Shown here: positions 52,276 through 60,177 of the stretch, piece by piece
How the letters are laid out: the number at the start of each line of letters is the position of its first letter
How positions within the stretch are numbered: position 1 is the first letter of the stretch
NCBI RefSeq assembly: GCF_943733665.1
Contig: NZ_OX030782.1
Coordinates: 1,948,501-2,012,500 of the forward strand
Origin: Aquimarina sp. Aq107
GTDB lineage: Bacteria > Bacteroidota > Bacteroidia > Flavobacteriales > Flavobacteriaceae
DNA: 64,000 nt
Direction of reading: 5' to 3'
Made by a program: the position numbers and the translations under genes
Notes under the pieces: model-generated
Seen by the model: only the letters and a program-made list of their open reading frames with translations
Databases searched by the model: none
Told to the model about the DNA's origin: nothing

Positions 52276-53109
52276 TTGAAAAAAGCAATTTATTTTATGC
52301 TACTAAGCACCGTTTCTTTTACGGTGATGAATTTACTGGTTAAATATTTAGTAGGCTTTAGTGCATATCAATTAGTTTTTTTTAGATCAATCGGAACTTT
52401 GTTTTTTACGATGCCATTTTTAATTCATCATAAAATATCAATTCTAGGAAATCAAAAGAAGTTACTAGTACTTCGTGGTTTAGCAGGGGTAACCTCTATG
52501 GGGTTGTTTTTTATGTCGGTAGAATATCTTAAAATAGGTTCTGCAGTATCTCTACGGTATCTTTCTCCAATTTTTGCTACTATATTAGCAGTTATATTTT
52601 TAAGAGAAAAAGTTAAAAACATTCAGTGGTTATTTTTTTTATTAGCGTTTACAGGTGTTTTGATTATCAAAGGATTTGATGCAGAGATTAATTCTTTAGG
52701 ATTGGTATTAATTGTTTTTTCTGCGCTATTTAGTGGATTTGTATATGTTTTAATTAATAAAATAGGTTTAAGAGACCATCCGGTAGTTATTGTGAACTAT
52801 TTTATGTGGATTGCTACTGTTTTAGGTGGAATTCTATCTATTTTTAATTGGAAGAAAACTCCACAGGGTATGGAGTGGGCATTATTATTAAGCTTAGGAG
52901 TCTTCGGCTATTTTGGCCAACTATTTATGACAAAAGCTTTTCAATCACAAGTTACTAATAAGGTAGTTTCTTTAAAATACATGGAGGTAATATTTACCAT
53001 GATAGCAGGTATTTTCTTATTTGGGGATAAATATCCTTTGCTTAGCGTTTTAGGTACTATAATGGTAATTACTGGATTAATTCTTAATATGTTTTATAAA
53101 TCTAAATAG
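52276..53109 (+). CDS. EamA/DMT-family transporter
   Basis: 277 aa, ten hydrophobic helices formed by two EamA repeats: the first shows FTVMNLLVKYLVGFSAYQLVFFRSIGTLFF and GSAVSLRYLSPIFATILAVIFLREKV; the second shows ALFSGFVYVLINKIGLRDHPVVIVNYFMW and VVSLKYMEVIFTMIAGIFLFGDKYPLLSVLGTIMVITG. A probable drug/metabolite exporter of unknown substrate. The start is TTG; a TATCTTTG element lies 43 bp upstream. Confidence 0.9.
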   Translation: MKKAIYFMLLSTVSFTVMNLLVKYLVGFSAYQLVFFRSIGTLFFTMPFLIHHKISILGNQKKLLVLRGLAGVTSMGLFFMSVEYLKIGSAVSLRYLSPIFATILAVIFLREKVKNIQWLFFLLAFTGVLIIKGFDAEINSLGLVLIVFSALFSGFVYVLINKIGLRDHPVVIVNYFMWIATVLGGILSIFNWKKTPQGMEWALLLSLGVFGYFGQLFMTKAFQSQVTNKVVSLKYMEVIFTMIAGIFLFGDKYPLLSVLGTIMVITGLILNMFYKSK

Positions 53110-53131
53110 ATAATGATTGTAGTATTTATAC

Positions 53132-54745
53132 TTAAACAATTATTCCAGATTTTTTATTCAACCCACATTGTTCCAAAAACTTATTAGTAAATACTTCTCG
53201 CGTATCGTCATCCAGAAGCTCGTTACGTGAATCTATCCAATGTTGGACAATAGTGGTGCCATACATTTTTTGTATCCTGTTATAATTAAGGTTGAAATTT
53301 ATTTTACCCCAATGTAGTGTGTATGCAATGTTCTTTGCTTCTAATCGATTCCATATTTTGTCATAAAAATCTCTGGTTACTTTAGAGTCAACACCGTCTA
53401 ATTCCAAAACACAAGTTTTAGTAAATTTTGTAAAACCTAATAATGCTTTTGTGCCTTTTACATATCGCAAAGAAATTCCTCCAGGAAAAGGATTGCCATT
53501 ATCAATAATATCCATTATTTCTTGTACTACTTGTACGCTATCTTTAATATTTATTCCAAGTGCCGCACTTGCGACTTTTCCTCTAAATTTAGTATTGTTA
53601 TATGTTTCTCCAATAGTGCCTTCTAAAGCAGGAGTTTCTTTATAAGCCAAAGGAAATAATAGATTAACTAAGCTTGGTACTAATTTTACAGATAAAGTAC
53701 CTAGACTGTCCATCATAGTTTGTATTAGACCTAATAAATCATCTCCATATGTTAATCCATTTTGATCTCTTTCTCTTCGTGTGTAATCGTCACGGTATTT
53801 TCTCTTGTATGCAACCTTAATAAAAACACCTTTGTCAATATTATTGGGTTTAAAATCATATGGATTTATAAGTACTTCAAAATGGTATAATTCTCTATCC
53901 AGAGAAACTTCAGGAAAAGGCATTAAATCTTTAATACCAGAAAAGTTTTGTGTAGTCATTGTATTTTTTAAAGCATCATTATATGCTACTTTATCAATAC
54001 GATGTTCTTCTAATAAAAATTTGGGTTCTGTTTCTATTAATACACCATGAATGAAACCAAAACTTCCAAAACTTACGATTGCAGCGTTAAACATGATATC
54101 ATCCTGAATTCTTTCTGCTCCTAGCCAATTAACAAATTTATCAGACATAATAGGAGTAGACTCTCTCTCTAACCAAATATGTCTATCCTGGCCTACTATT
54201 AAGTGTAATCCTACTACAAAGTCCTGTAATGCACCAACGTTATAAGCAGCACCGTGTGTTCCTGTAGATAATGCTCCTGCGATGGTTTGACCATTACTAG
54301 CACCGGATGCTTTAATGGATCTGCTTGGTCTTTTTTCTTTTTCGAGTTTAGCATTTAGTTGTAAGATAGACATTCCGCATTGCGTAAAAAATAAGTTTTC
54401 TGGAATACCTCCTTCGTTTAAATAATCTTTTGCTACGTATGATTTAGAGATAGAAAAAGAAAGCCTTAGTGATTTAGTGTCAATAATACCTCCTTCAGAA
54501 ACAGCTACTTTAGAAAAAGACCAGCCGCTACCCATTGCGCGTAATCTGATTTTATTTTTAATAGCATGTCTTATTAACCATTGGATGTTTTTAGTGGTAG
54601 CTCTATATTTTTCAGAACTTTTAGATAAAGAATGGTCGTTTCTTATTTTAAAAGAAGCATTTTTAGTTAATTTTTGAGTAAAATTTTGATGTCTGTTTTC
54701 CCAAGAAGTGATTGGTAGTATTTCTATGCCTTTTGGTAATGCCAT
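53132..54745 (-). CDS. FAD-dependent ALO-type oxidase
   Basis: 537 aa. FAD-binding PCMH domain at ~55-240: RAMGSGWSFSKVAVSEGGIIDTKSL, ASNGQTIAGALSTGTHGAAYNVGAL (FAD loop). The C-terminal ALO domain contains the HWGK signature (TLHWGKINFNLN). Relatives oxidise aldonolactones or sugar alcohols (arabinonolactone or gulonolactone oxidase, xylitol oxidase), producing peroxide. The substrate is unclear. The Bor-like lipoprotein gene lies 19 bp upstream on the same strand and is probably cotranscribed. Confidence 0.9.
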   Translation of the reverse strand: MALPKGIEILPITSWENRHQNFTQKLTKNASFKIRNDHSLSKSSEKYRATTKNIQWLIRHAIKNKIRLRAMGSGWSFSKVAVSEGGIIDTKSLRLSFSISKSYVAKDYLNEGGIPENLFFTQCGMSILQLNAKLEKEKRPSRSIKASGASNGQTIAGALSTGTHGAAYNVGALQDFVVGLHLIVGQDRHIWLERESTPIMSDKFVNWLGAERIQDDIMFNAAIVSFGSFGFIHGVLIETEPKFLLEEHRIDKVAYNDALKNTMTTQNFSGIKDLMPFPEVSLDRELYHFEVLINPYDFKPNNIDKGVFIKVAYKRKYRDDYTRRERDQNGLTYGDDLLGLIQTMMDSLGTLSVKLVPSLVNLLFPLAYKETPALEGTIGETYNNTKFRGKVASAALGINIKDSVQVVQEIMDIIDNGNPFPGGISLRYVKGTKALLGFTKFTKTCVLELDGVDSKVTRDFYDKIWNRLEAKNIAYTLHWGKINFNLNYNRIQKMYGTTIVQHWIDSRNELLDDDTREVFTNKFLEQCGLNKKSGIIV

Positions 54746-54764
54746 TTTTGAAGTTTTTTAATTG

Positions 54765-55088
54765 TTATAAATCTTCGATAGGAGTTTCTACAGGTGCGCA
54801 TTCCCATTCTATTGTTTGTGGGACTGCTATACCAAGAGTAATTGCTGAAATTAAAATATATCCCAGGTTGGTTTTACTAGTAACAGCATTCATTTTTTTA
54901 GATTCACATTCTGGGTTGATATCTTTAGGAGTTACTAACCCCCAAGCATAACTCCAGGATGTTTTATGATGTTTTACAATAGAATCATTATCATACTCGC
55001 TGACAACTCGTGTTGACATACAGCTCTGAAAAAGGATTAAAAGCAATAATAATATGCTAATTGTGCGTAATTGGATATAATTTTTCAT
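54765..55088 (-). CDS. Bor/Iss-like small lipoprotein
   Basis: 107 aa. Lipoprotein signal ending ILFQSCMSTRVV. The core AWGLVTPKDINPEC, then LGYILISAITLGIAVPQTIEWEC matches the Bor family pattern (…W..G......NP.. Y.ISaiTlGIytP.tVey.C), whose phage lambda and Iss members confer serum resistance. In flavobacteria the role is unknown. The two Cys (52 and 99) could form a disulfide. Confidence 0.8.
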   Translation of the reverse strand: MKNYIQLRTISILLLLLILFQSCMSTRVVSEYDNDSIVKHHKTSWSYAWGLVTPKDINPECESKKMNAVTSKTNLGYILISAITLGIAVPQTIEWECAPVETPIEDL

Positions 55089-55216
55089 ACCTCAGATGTT
55101 TTATGAGGCAATAAGACGATTGAAGGGTGACTATGTTATTGGTAAAAGTATGAATATAAATAGTGAGTCAAAAGGGGTTTTTAACTGTATTTTCTTATAA
55201 CTAAACATTAGAATAT

Positions 55217-55238
55217 AAAGTATATTGTAATATACTTT
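55217..55238. promoter_or_regulatory. hipBA operator O1
   Basis: AAAGTATATT, GT, AATATACTTT: a 22-bp palindrome perfect apart from its central pair. It is the first of three TATAC-type sites before hipB. Confidence 0.6.
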
Positions 55239-55260
55239 ATGCGTTTTTTGGTTTAATTGT

Positions 55261-55276
55261 GTATATTATGATATAC
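55261..55276. promoter_or_regulatory. hipBA operator O2, within the promoter spacer
   Basis: GTATATTATGATATAC, a 16-bp palindrome with a 4-bp centre. It lies between a TTG at 55257 and the -7 element at 55282, so binding would block RNA polymerase. Confidence 0.55.
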
Positions 55277-55281
55277 TTTAT

Positions 55282-55289
55282 TATATTTG
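55282..55289 (+). promoter_or_regulatory. probable hipBA promoter -7 element (TATATTTG)
   Basis: TATATTTG matches TAnnTTTG; TTG at 55257-55259 is a possible -33, 22 bp before it. It lies 90 bp before the hipB ATG. Confidence 0.5.
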
Positions 55290-55344
55290 TATAATACTTT
55301 TTTAAAATATAACTAAATATACCTTATATGATTTTTTTGTTTAT

Positions 55345-55366
55345 AAAGTATATTTTTGTATACTTT
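55345..55366. promoter_or_regulatory. hipBA operator O3
   Basis: AAAGTATA (55345-55352) and TATACTTT (55359-55366) are exact inverted arms with a 6-bp centre, 12 bp before the hipB start codon. Confidence 0.6.
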
Positions 55367-55378
55367 AAATTTTAAATT

Positions 55379-55708
55379 ATGGATTTAAATAGATTTTCGG
55401 ATAATGATGTTTTGTTAGAGCTTACACAACGCGTAAAAAAGAGAAGACTTAATCTTAATATCACACAAGAAGAGCTTTCTAACAAGGCAGGTGTGCATGT
55501 GCAAACAATAAAAAATTTCGAGTCCGGTAAAGCGACAACTTTACTTACATTTATTCAAATATTACGGGCTTTTGGAGAGCTTGATGCTTTAAGTTCTTTT
55601 TTGCCTGATCCTGGTATTAGTCCTATTGAATTATTAAAATTAAAAGGAAAAGAAAGAGAAAGAGCTTCTGGAAATTCAAAAGATAAACCAAACAAGTCAT
55701 CATGGTAG
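55379..55708 (+). CDS. hipB: HipB-type XRE-family antitoxin/transcriptional repressor
   Basis: 109 aa. Cro/XRE helix-turn-helix at ~11-65 with LNITQEELSNKAGVHVQTIKNFESGKATTLLTFIQILRAFG, read across residues 22-62. The basic C-terminal tail (LKLKGKERERASGNSKDKPNKSSW) is the HipA-contacting type. It overlaps hipA by 7 bp. Three AAAGTATA-type palindromes lie in the 160 bp upstream, the expected operators for autoregulation. Confidence 0.92.
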   Translation: MDLNRFSDNDVLLELTQRVKKRRLNLNITQEELSNKAGVHVQTIKNFESGKATTLLTFIQILRAFGELDALSSFLPDPGISPIELLKLKGKERERASGNSKDKPNKSSW

Positions 55709-56988
55709 ATGTAATAAAAATAACACTCTGGGGAAAAGAATTAGGGGCTTTAAGTTGGGATAATGATAAGAAGTATGCATCATTTGAGTATTTTCCTGAA
55801 TTTTTGAATAATGATTGGGAGGTTTCTCCTATACATATGCCTTTAGGTACATCAGAGAAAAGAATATATAGTTTTCCTCGCCTTAACGAAGATACTTACA
55901 AAGGACTTCCTGGAATGTTATCAGATGTATTACCTGATGATTTTGGAAATAGGTTGATAGACCAATGGTTATTACTTAACAATATATCCAAAACAGAATT
56001 TACTCCTTTAGATCGTCTATGTTATATAGGATCTCGAGGTATGGGCGCCTTAGAGTTTCAACCCGCGAGAAATTTAGGGAATAAAGTAGCGAGTAATGTA
56101 GTAATAGACAAATTAGTTATACTCGCTCAGAAAGTTCTAGATTCTAGAGAGCAAATTGAACTTAATATTGATGAAACTGAACATTTAAATGAATTAATAA
56201 AAGTAGGTACTTCTGCTGGAGGGCAAAGAGCAAAGGCAATTATAGCATACAATTCTAAAACAAGTGAAATTAAATCCGGTCAAACAGATGTTCCTGAAGG
56301 TTTTGAACATTATCTGTTTAAATTTGATGGAGTAAATGATGTGTCTCTAGGAGATCCACATGGTTATGGGAAGATAGAATATGCATATTATTTAATGGCT
56401 TTGGATTGTGGGATTGAAATGGAACATTCTCAGTTGTTTAAGGAACATGACAGAGCACATTTTATGACCAAGCGATTTGATCGTTTACCTAATAATAAGA
56501 AGTTGCATATGCAGACATTATGTTCTTTAGCACATTTTGATTATAAATCTCCAGGAGCATATTCTTATGAGAATGCATTTGATATTATGCGACAACTTAG
56601 ATTACCGCATCGAGATGCTATCCAGTTATATAAAAGAATGTTGTTAAATGTTATTGCAAGAAATCAAGATGATCATACCAAAAACATTTCATTTTTAATG
56701 GATGAACTAGGAGTGTGGAAATTAGCTCCTGCATATGATATTACATATTCTTACAATCCAACAGGGATATGGACTAGTATGCACCAAATGTCAATTAATG
56801 GAAAGAGAAATGATTTTACTATTAGCGATTTATTAACTGTAGGGAATAAAATAAGTTATAAAAACAGCAAGACTGAAATACAACAAGTATTAGATGTTGT
56901 AGCTAATTGGAGTTACTATGCTAACAAAGCTGGAATACCATCTAAACAAGCCAATAAATTACAACAAGCATTTAGAATGAATTTATAG
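55702..56988 (+). CDS. hipA: HipA family serine/threonine kinase toxin
   Basis: 428 aa. N-terminal subdomain-1 (LGALSWDNDKKYASFEYFPEFL, LPGMLSDVLPDDFGNRLIDQWL), Ser-loop-like stretch YIGSRGMGALEFQPARN, nucleotide-binding segment GTSAGGQRAKAII, catalytic motif IARNQDDHTKNISFLMD (HRD-equivalent with Asp and Asn) and metal motif LAPAYDITYS (DFG-equivalent). E. coli HipA phosphorylates glutamyl-tRNA synthetase and causes growth arrest/persistence; this protein's target is unknown. The next gene starts at the very next base. Confidence 0.92.
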   Translation: MVDVIKITLWGKELGALSWDNDKKYASFEYFPEFLNNDWEVSPIHMPLGTSEKRIYSFPRLNEDTYKGLPGMLSDVLPDDFGNRLIDQWLLLNNISKTEFTPLDRLCYIGSRGMGALEFQPARNLGNKVASNVVIDKLVILAQKVLDSREQIELNIDETEHLNELIKVGTSAGGQRAKAIIAYNSKTSEIKSGQTDVPEGFEHYLFKFDGVNDVSLGDPHGYGKIEYAYYLMALDCGIEMEHSQLFKEHDRAHFMTKRFDRLPNNKKLHMQTLCSLAHFDYKSPGAYSYENAFDIMRQLRLPHRDAIQLYKRMLLNVIARNQDDHTKNISFLMDELGVWKLAPAYDITYSYNPTGIWTSMHQMSINGKRNDFTISDLLTVGNKISYKNSKTEIQQVLDVVANWSYYANKAGIPSKQANKLQQAFRMNL

Positions 56989-57585
56989 ATGAGTACAAAA
57001 AAGAAATCCAAATTAAGTTATATAACTACTAAAGGAATATTTTATATCACATTATTAGTTATAGTTATTACAATACTTCAGGTTTGGCAATTTGGATTAG
57101 AAAAGGAAAGAACTATTATAGAAAACTCTGTCTTATCCACGACAATACTATCTGTGATTTTTTTTCTCTTTATTACAATCGGTCTATATTATGGAGTAAA
57201 ACTAAAAGATAATTTGGGTAAAATGACAGATCGATTAGATTATAATAGGGAAGGTGTGTCCGATTTTTTTAATATAGATGCTGATATACCAGATGTTGGT
57301 GATGGATGCGAAGGTATTGTATTAAGTATACTATTATGGATTCTAATAACTATTTTAATAGGAGTATTTTTATGGTTGTTTGGAGGAGTGCTATGGAGTG
57401 TTTTAATTACATTTTTAGCGATGCTTTATTGGATTTTCTTTAGGGCATTACGTTTGGTTTTTAAAAAATCTCCAGTTTGTAAAGGTAATCTTCCCAAAAG
57501 TATTAGATATGGGATTAGTTATACAGTATTATATAATTTTTGGATTTATATAATAATTTTGATAGCTGAATTTATAAAACAATAA
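56989..57585 (+). CDS. membrane protein abutting hipA, unknown function
   Basis: 198 aa, unrecognised. The ATG follows the hipA stop with no gap, so it is cotranscribed and probably translationally coupled. Four to six hydrophobic helices: GIFYITLLVIVITILQVWQF, TTILSVIFFLFITIGLYYGV, GIVLSILLWILITILIGVFLWLFGGVLWSVLITFLAMLYWIFF and YTVLYNFWIYIIILIAEFI. A short acidic soluble loop (DRLDYNREGVSDFFNIDADIPDVGDGCEG) lies between helices 2 and 3. Possible third component of the toxin-antitoxin operon; no homologue is known to me. Confidence 0.75.
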   Translation: MSTKKKSKLSYITTKGIFYITLLVIVITILQVWQFGLEKERTIIENSVLSTTILSVIFFLFITIGLYYGVKLKDNLGKMTDRLDYNREGVSDFFNIDADIPDVGDGCEGIVLSILLWILITILIGVFLWLFGGVLWSVLITFLAMLYWIFFRALRLVFKKSPVCKGNLPKSIRYGISYTVLYNFWIYIIILIAEFIKQ

Positions 57586-57590
57586 TTATC

Positions 57591-57717
57591 GAGCATATAA
57601 GTACCGAGAAATTTGGTGAATTATTTAGGGCAAAAAAATTCAAAATTTGATTACGATAAGCGGGGTAAAATGTTTCAACTTAGAAACTAATTTAAGACTC
57701 ATTGTACTTATATACTC
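57591..57717. ncRNA. candidate structured RNA or MITE-like element closed by a 14-bp inverted repeat
   Basis: GAGCATATAAGTAC (57591-57604) and GTACTTATATACTC (57704-57717) are inverted repeats with one mismatch (a G-U pair in RNA), enclosing ~99 nt. Inside, AAATTT...GAATT pairs with AATTC...AAATTT, and GTTTC..GAAAC can form a second arm, giving a three-way-junction-like fold. No coding capacity. Nature uncertain. Confidence 0.35.
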
Positions 57718-57735
57718 AAATAATAAGGTGTTGTT

Positions 57736-57993
57736 CTAGTTAAAATCTTCTCTCAGATAATACATTAACTTAGATTTGTCTGTAAAACTTTTAATTGTAA
57801 TAATTTCACCGTTTAATTTATTATAAATTATTTCAGCGAATAAAAAGTCTATGTAGAATATACTGTAGTAAAAGTCTCTATTAGCATCGTTTATAGAAAA
57901 AAGGTGTATTCCTTTATTCCAAATGTTACGATATTTCTCTGCTAAATTTTGCGAATTAAACCGCTTCTCTAGGGTAGTTTTTTGCATAAGCAT
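57736..57993 (-). CDS. hypothetical small protein
   Basis: 85 aa, unrecognised. Helical N-terminus (QKTTLEKRFNSQNLAEKYRNIWNKGIHLFS) then a strand-helix pair (RDFYYSIFYIDFLFAEIIYNKL, IITIKSFTDKSKLMYYL). No signal or membrane segment. A TACGG-A5-CCGTA palindrome 30 bp upstream of the start may be its operator. Located beside the hipBA operon and divergent from the DUF2293 gene. Confidence 0.55.
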   Translation of the reverse strand: MLMQKTTLEKRFNSQNLAEKYRNIWNKGIHLFSINDANRDFYYSIFYIDFLFAEIIYNKLNGEIITIKSFTDKSKLMYYLREDFN

Positions 57994-58184
57994 TATGATT
58001 TTAAGATTTAAGGCACTACTAAACTACGGAAAAACCGTAAATAAACAAACATTAAAACGGAAAAATTTGAAAATTCCCCATTTATTACTTGTAAATTATT
58101 AAAAAGTACTATTTAAACGTTATTATTAATTAATGATGTAAATAGAATAAAATATTATTTTCGTAGCTTAAAAGTAAAATTATA

Positions 58185-58853
58185 TTGGCTACAGTTTCTC
58201 AAAATATATTTCTAACTAGAAAAGAAAAACAACGTTGTGTTTGTTGTGGTAAAAAAATTCCTTTTGGCAAATCGTTTGTTGCAGAAACCGAAGATCATAA
58301 AGGTACTTGTTTTGCTTGTTCCCCATTTTTAGGATACTCCTTATTACCGGCAGGAAATGCAGCGATGACTAGAAGGTCTAAAAAACACTCAAAACTTTGT
58401 GGAGTCGTTTTAAAATGGAATCAACGTAGAAAGCGATACGAGCGTAAAGGGCAATTTGTAGAAGAAATAGCAATTGAAAAAGCAAGGTTAGAGTGCGAAA
58501 ATGATAGAGAAGCTAGAGAACTTAAAAATAAAAAGGCAGCTATTGTAAGAGAACAGAAAGATAAAGTGTATATCTTAAATTTTGCAAATGCAATAAGAAA
58601 TAAATATCCTAATTGCCCTCAAAAGCGAGAGTTTAAGATAGCATCGCATGCTTGCGAGAAACATAGTGGAAGAGTAGGGCGTACTGCAGACGCCAAAGAA
58701 TTTGACCCACAAATGATTGACTTGGCTGTACAAGCACATATACGGCATACAGAGACTAATTACGATGAACAATTTGGTAAAGGAAAAAGAAAGACTGAGA
58801 TTAGATCAGATGTTCAGTCAAAAATTGAGAGTGTTTTGAATAAATGGAAATAG
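58185..58853 (+). CDS. DUF2293 domain protein with N-terminal zinc-binding motif
   Basis: 222 aa from the TTG at 58185 (no nearby ATG). The N-terminus has CVCCGKKIPFGKSF and CFACSPFLG, a four-Cys knuckle. The C-terminal DUF2293 region (~150-220) is clear: IRNKYPNCPQKREFKIASHACEKHSGRVGRTADAKEFD, then HIRHTETNYDEQFGKGKRKTEIRSDV, read in parts. The family is of unknown function. It is followed by a very basic small ORF and the YchJ gene, probably one transcript. Confidence 0.85.
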   Translation: MATVSQNIFLTRKEKQRCVCCGKKIPFGKSFVAETEDHKGTCFACSPFLGYSLLPAGNAAMTRRSKKHSKLCGVVLKWNQRRKRYERKGQFVEEIAIEKARLECENDREARELKNKKAAIVREQKDKVYILNFANAIRNKYPNCPQKREFKIASHACEKHSGRVGRTADAKEFDPQMIDLAVQAHIRHTETNYDEQFGKGKRKTEIRSDVQSKIESVLNKWK

Positions 58854-58904
58854 TAAGTACTATATTCTAATATTCTAAGTGTAAAATTATTTAAGTTTTT
58901 AGAG

Positions 58905-59075
58905 ATGGCAAAAAAAGGTAGAGAGAAAAATACATTAAATAAAGCAAAACATTCAAAGCTTATGAATCGCAAAAAGAATAAGCTTAAAAAAGAAAAAGAA
59001 CAAAGGGCAGAACGATTAAAAGCGATAGTTCGAAAAGCTAATGAATCCAAAGAAAAAAGCTCTGATAATGAATAA
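58905..59075 (+). CDS. very basic small protein
   Basis: 56 aa, too short for standard ORF cut-offs: MAKKGREKNTLNKAKHSKLM followed by Lys/Glu/Arg-rich helical residues ending SDNE. Its last 8 bases overlap the YchJ start (59068), so translation of the two is probably coupled. Likely binds nucleic acid or ribosome surface by charge; the function is unknown. Confidence 0.6.
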   Translation: MAKKGREKNTLNKAKHSKLMNRKKNKLKKEKEQRAERLKAIVRKANESKEKSSDNE

Positions 59076-59454
59076 ATGTTATTGTGGTAAAGAAGTGTCC
59101 TATAGCGATTGTTGTGGTAAGGTTCATAAAGACATACTAAAAGCTACAACTGCCGAAGATTTAATGAGATCTCGCTATAGTGCTTTTGTTTTGGCTAATG
59201 GTGATTACTTAATGAAAAGTCATCACAGTACTACACGCCCTTTAAAAGAAAAGAAATCTATTGTTGCCTGGACTAAATCTGTTAATTGGGTTAAGCTAGA
59301 AGTTTTAAATACTACAGATGGATCAGAATATGATAAGAAAGGAACCGTGGAGTTTAAAGCTTTTTACTTTGAAAAAAATAAGATAGAATGTATTCACGAA
59401 AACTCTGCATTTATTAAAGAAAACGGGTATTGGGTATATCTAGGCGAAGCTTAA
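59068..59454 (+). CDS. YchJ family (UPF0225) SEC-C zinc-motif protein
   Basis: 128 aa from the ATG at 59068; the in-frame upstream ATG at 59041 lies inside the basic small ORF and is less likely. The N-terminal SEC-C zinc motif CYCGKEVSYSDCCGKVH is followed by the family core TAEDLMRSRYSAFVLANGDYLMKSHHSTTRP and a final SFIKENGYWVY-like strand. YchJ proteins are small cytoplasmic proteins of unknown role. Confidence 0.9.
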   Translation: MNKCYCGKEVSYSDCCGKVHKDILKATTAEDLMRSRYSAFVLANGDYLMKSHHSTTRPLKEKKSIVAWTKSVNWVKLEVLNTTDGSEYDKKGTVEFKAFYFEKNKIECIHENSAFIKENGYWVYLGEA

Positions 59455-59809
59455 AGATTATGTATCTCATAATTGGTGCTTAAAAATATTTGGTCTTCCT
59501 ACTTAACGAATTTTTAAAGATATTCTTTCAACAGGGTAGTTTAGCAATTGTATTGTTTGCTTTTTTTGGTTTATTGACCGATAAATGTCAGGTAATATTT
59601 CTCTTCAGTTTAAAAACAACCTACTCTTTTATTTCTCAAAATATATCTATGTATATCCATCAACATATAAACTTTTTCAAGAAAGGGGGTAACAAAATAA
59701 TCTCCCTTTTTATATAAGTATGTAAAATCAAAACGCGCGCTTGATAAATACACTTTTTTTGAGGTGGCCGAAAATCATAAAGAGTAGGCAAAATCTAAAC
59801 ATACAAATA
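59455..59809. other. 355-bp intergenic leader region of the RiPP locus
   Basis: No convincing gene. A TTG-started frame at 59490-59717 is hydrophobic but has no recognisable features and is not called. The interval ends with a purine-rich stretch before the precursor ATG at 59810. A promoter was not identified with confidence. Confidence 0.5.
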
Positions 59810-60025
59810 ATGAAAAAGGTATTCTTATTACCCAAAGGCTTAGACAAATTTTCTACAAAAGAGCTTAAAAATATGGAGGCTATTTTAGGAGGAACTGTAG
59901 ATGTACCGGATATTATATATTACCCAACTAGTGGTGGTAGAAGATGTGCAGAAGGCCAGGTTTGGTCAGAAACATTACAGCGATGTGTTCTTGTTGCTGT
60001 CGGAAACCCAGTTCAGCACAGGTAA
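59810..60025 (+). CDS. RiPP precursor peptide with double-glycine leader
   Basis: 71 aa from the ATG at 59810 (an upstream in-frame ATG at 59741 adds an unrelated segment and is rejected). Leader 1-28: basic/hydrophobic start, then LDKFSTKELKNMEAILGG with GG at 27-28. Core 29-71: TVDVPDIIYYPTSGGRRC, then AEGQVWSETLQRC, then VLVAVGNPVQHR; two Cys at 46 and 59 (x12), aromatic Y37-Y38 and W52. It is followed within 155 bp by a radical SAM/SPASM maturase, the classical precursor-maturase pair. The aromatic-X-X triplets (YYP, YPT, WSE) are candidate cyclophane sites. Transporter and protease are not visible nearby. Confidence 0.8.
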   Translation: MKKVFLLPKGLDKFSTKELKNMEAILGGTVDVPDIIYYPTSGGRRCAEGQVWSETLQRCVLVAVGNPVQHR

Positions 60026-60060
60026 ATGATTTGGTTTTATATCCAAACATATATTGATAA

Positions 60061-60144
60061 ATAGGTTGTTTAATCAACCTATAAAATACTAAGCGGAGTG
60101 GAGTAAACTTGTACAATTTTTATTCTCCAAACTTCGCTTAGTAT
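60061..60144 (+). promoter_or_regulatory. two tandem hairpins between precursor and maturase
   Basis: Hairpin 1: ATAGGTTG/CAACCTAT (60061-60068/60075-60082), loop TTTAAT. Hairpin 2: ATACTAAGCG/CGCTTAGTAT (60086-60095/60135-60144) extended inward by AGT/ACT and GGAG/CTCC. They precede the radical SAM start by about 35 bp and may attenuate or process the transcript so that precursor is made in excess over enzyme. Confidence 0.5.
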
Positions 60145-60177
60145 GTTTAATACTCTTAACTTTTTAATTCCTTATTC

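Noticed and set aside
58025..58039. TACGG-AAAAA-CCGTA palindrome as a terminator
   Set aside because: It lies upstream of both flanking genes, so a terminator makes no sense there; it may be an operator of the 57736-57993 gene, but a single copy gives no further support.
59490..59717. 75-codon TTG-started frame before the RiPP precursor
   Set aside because: No signal peptide, domain or conserved feature; composition follows the AT-rich intergenic DNA, and no GG leader is present.
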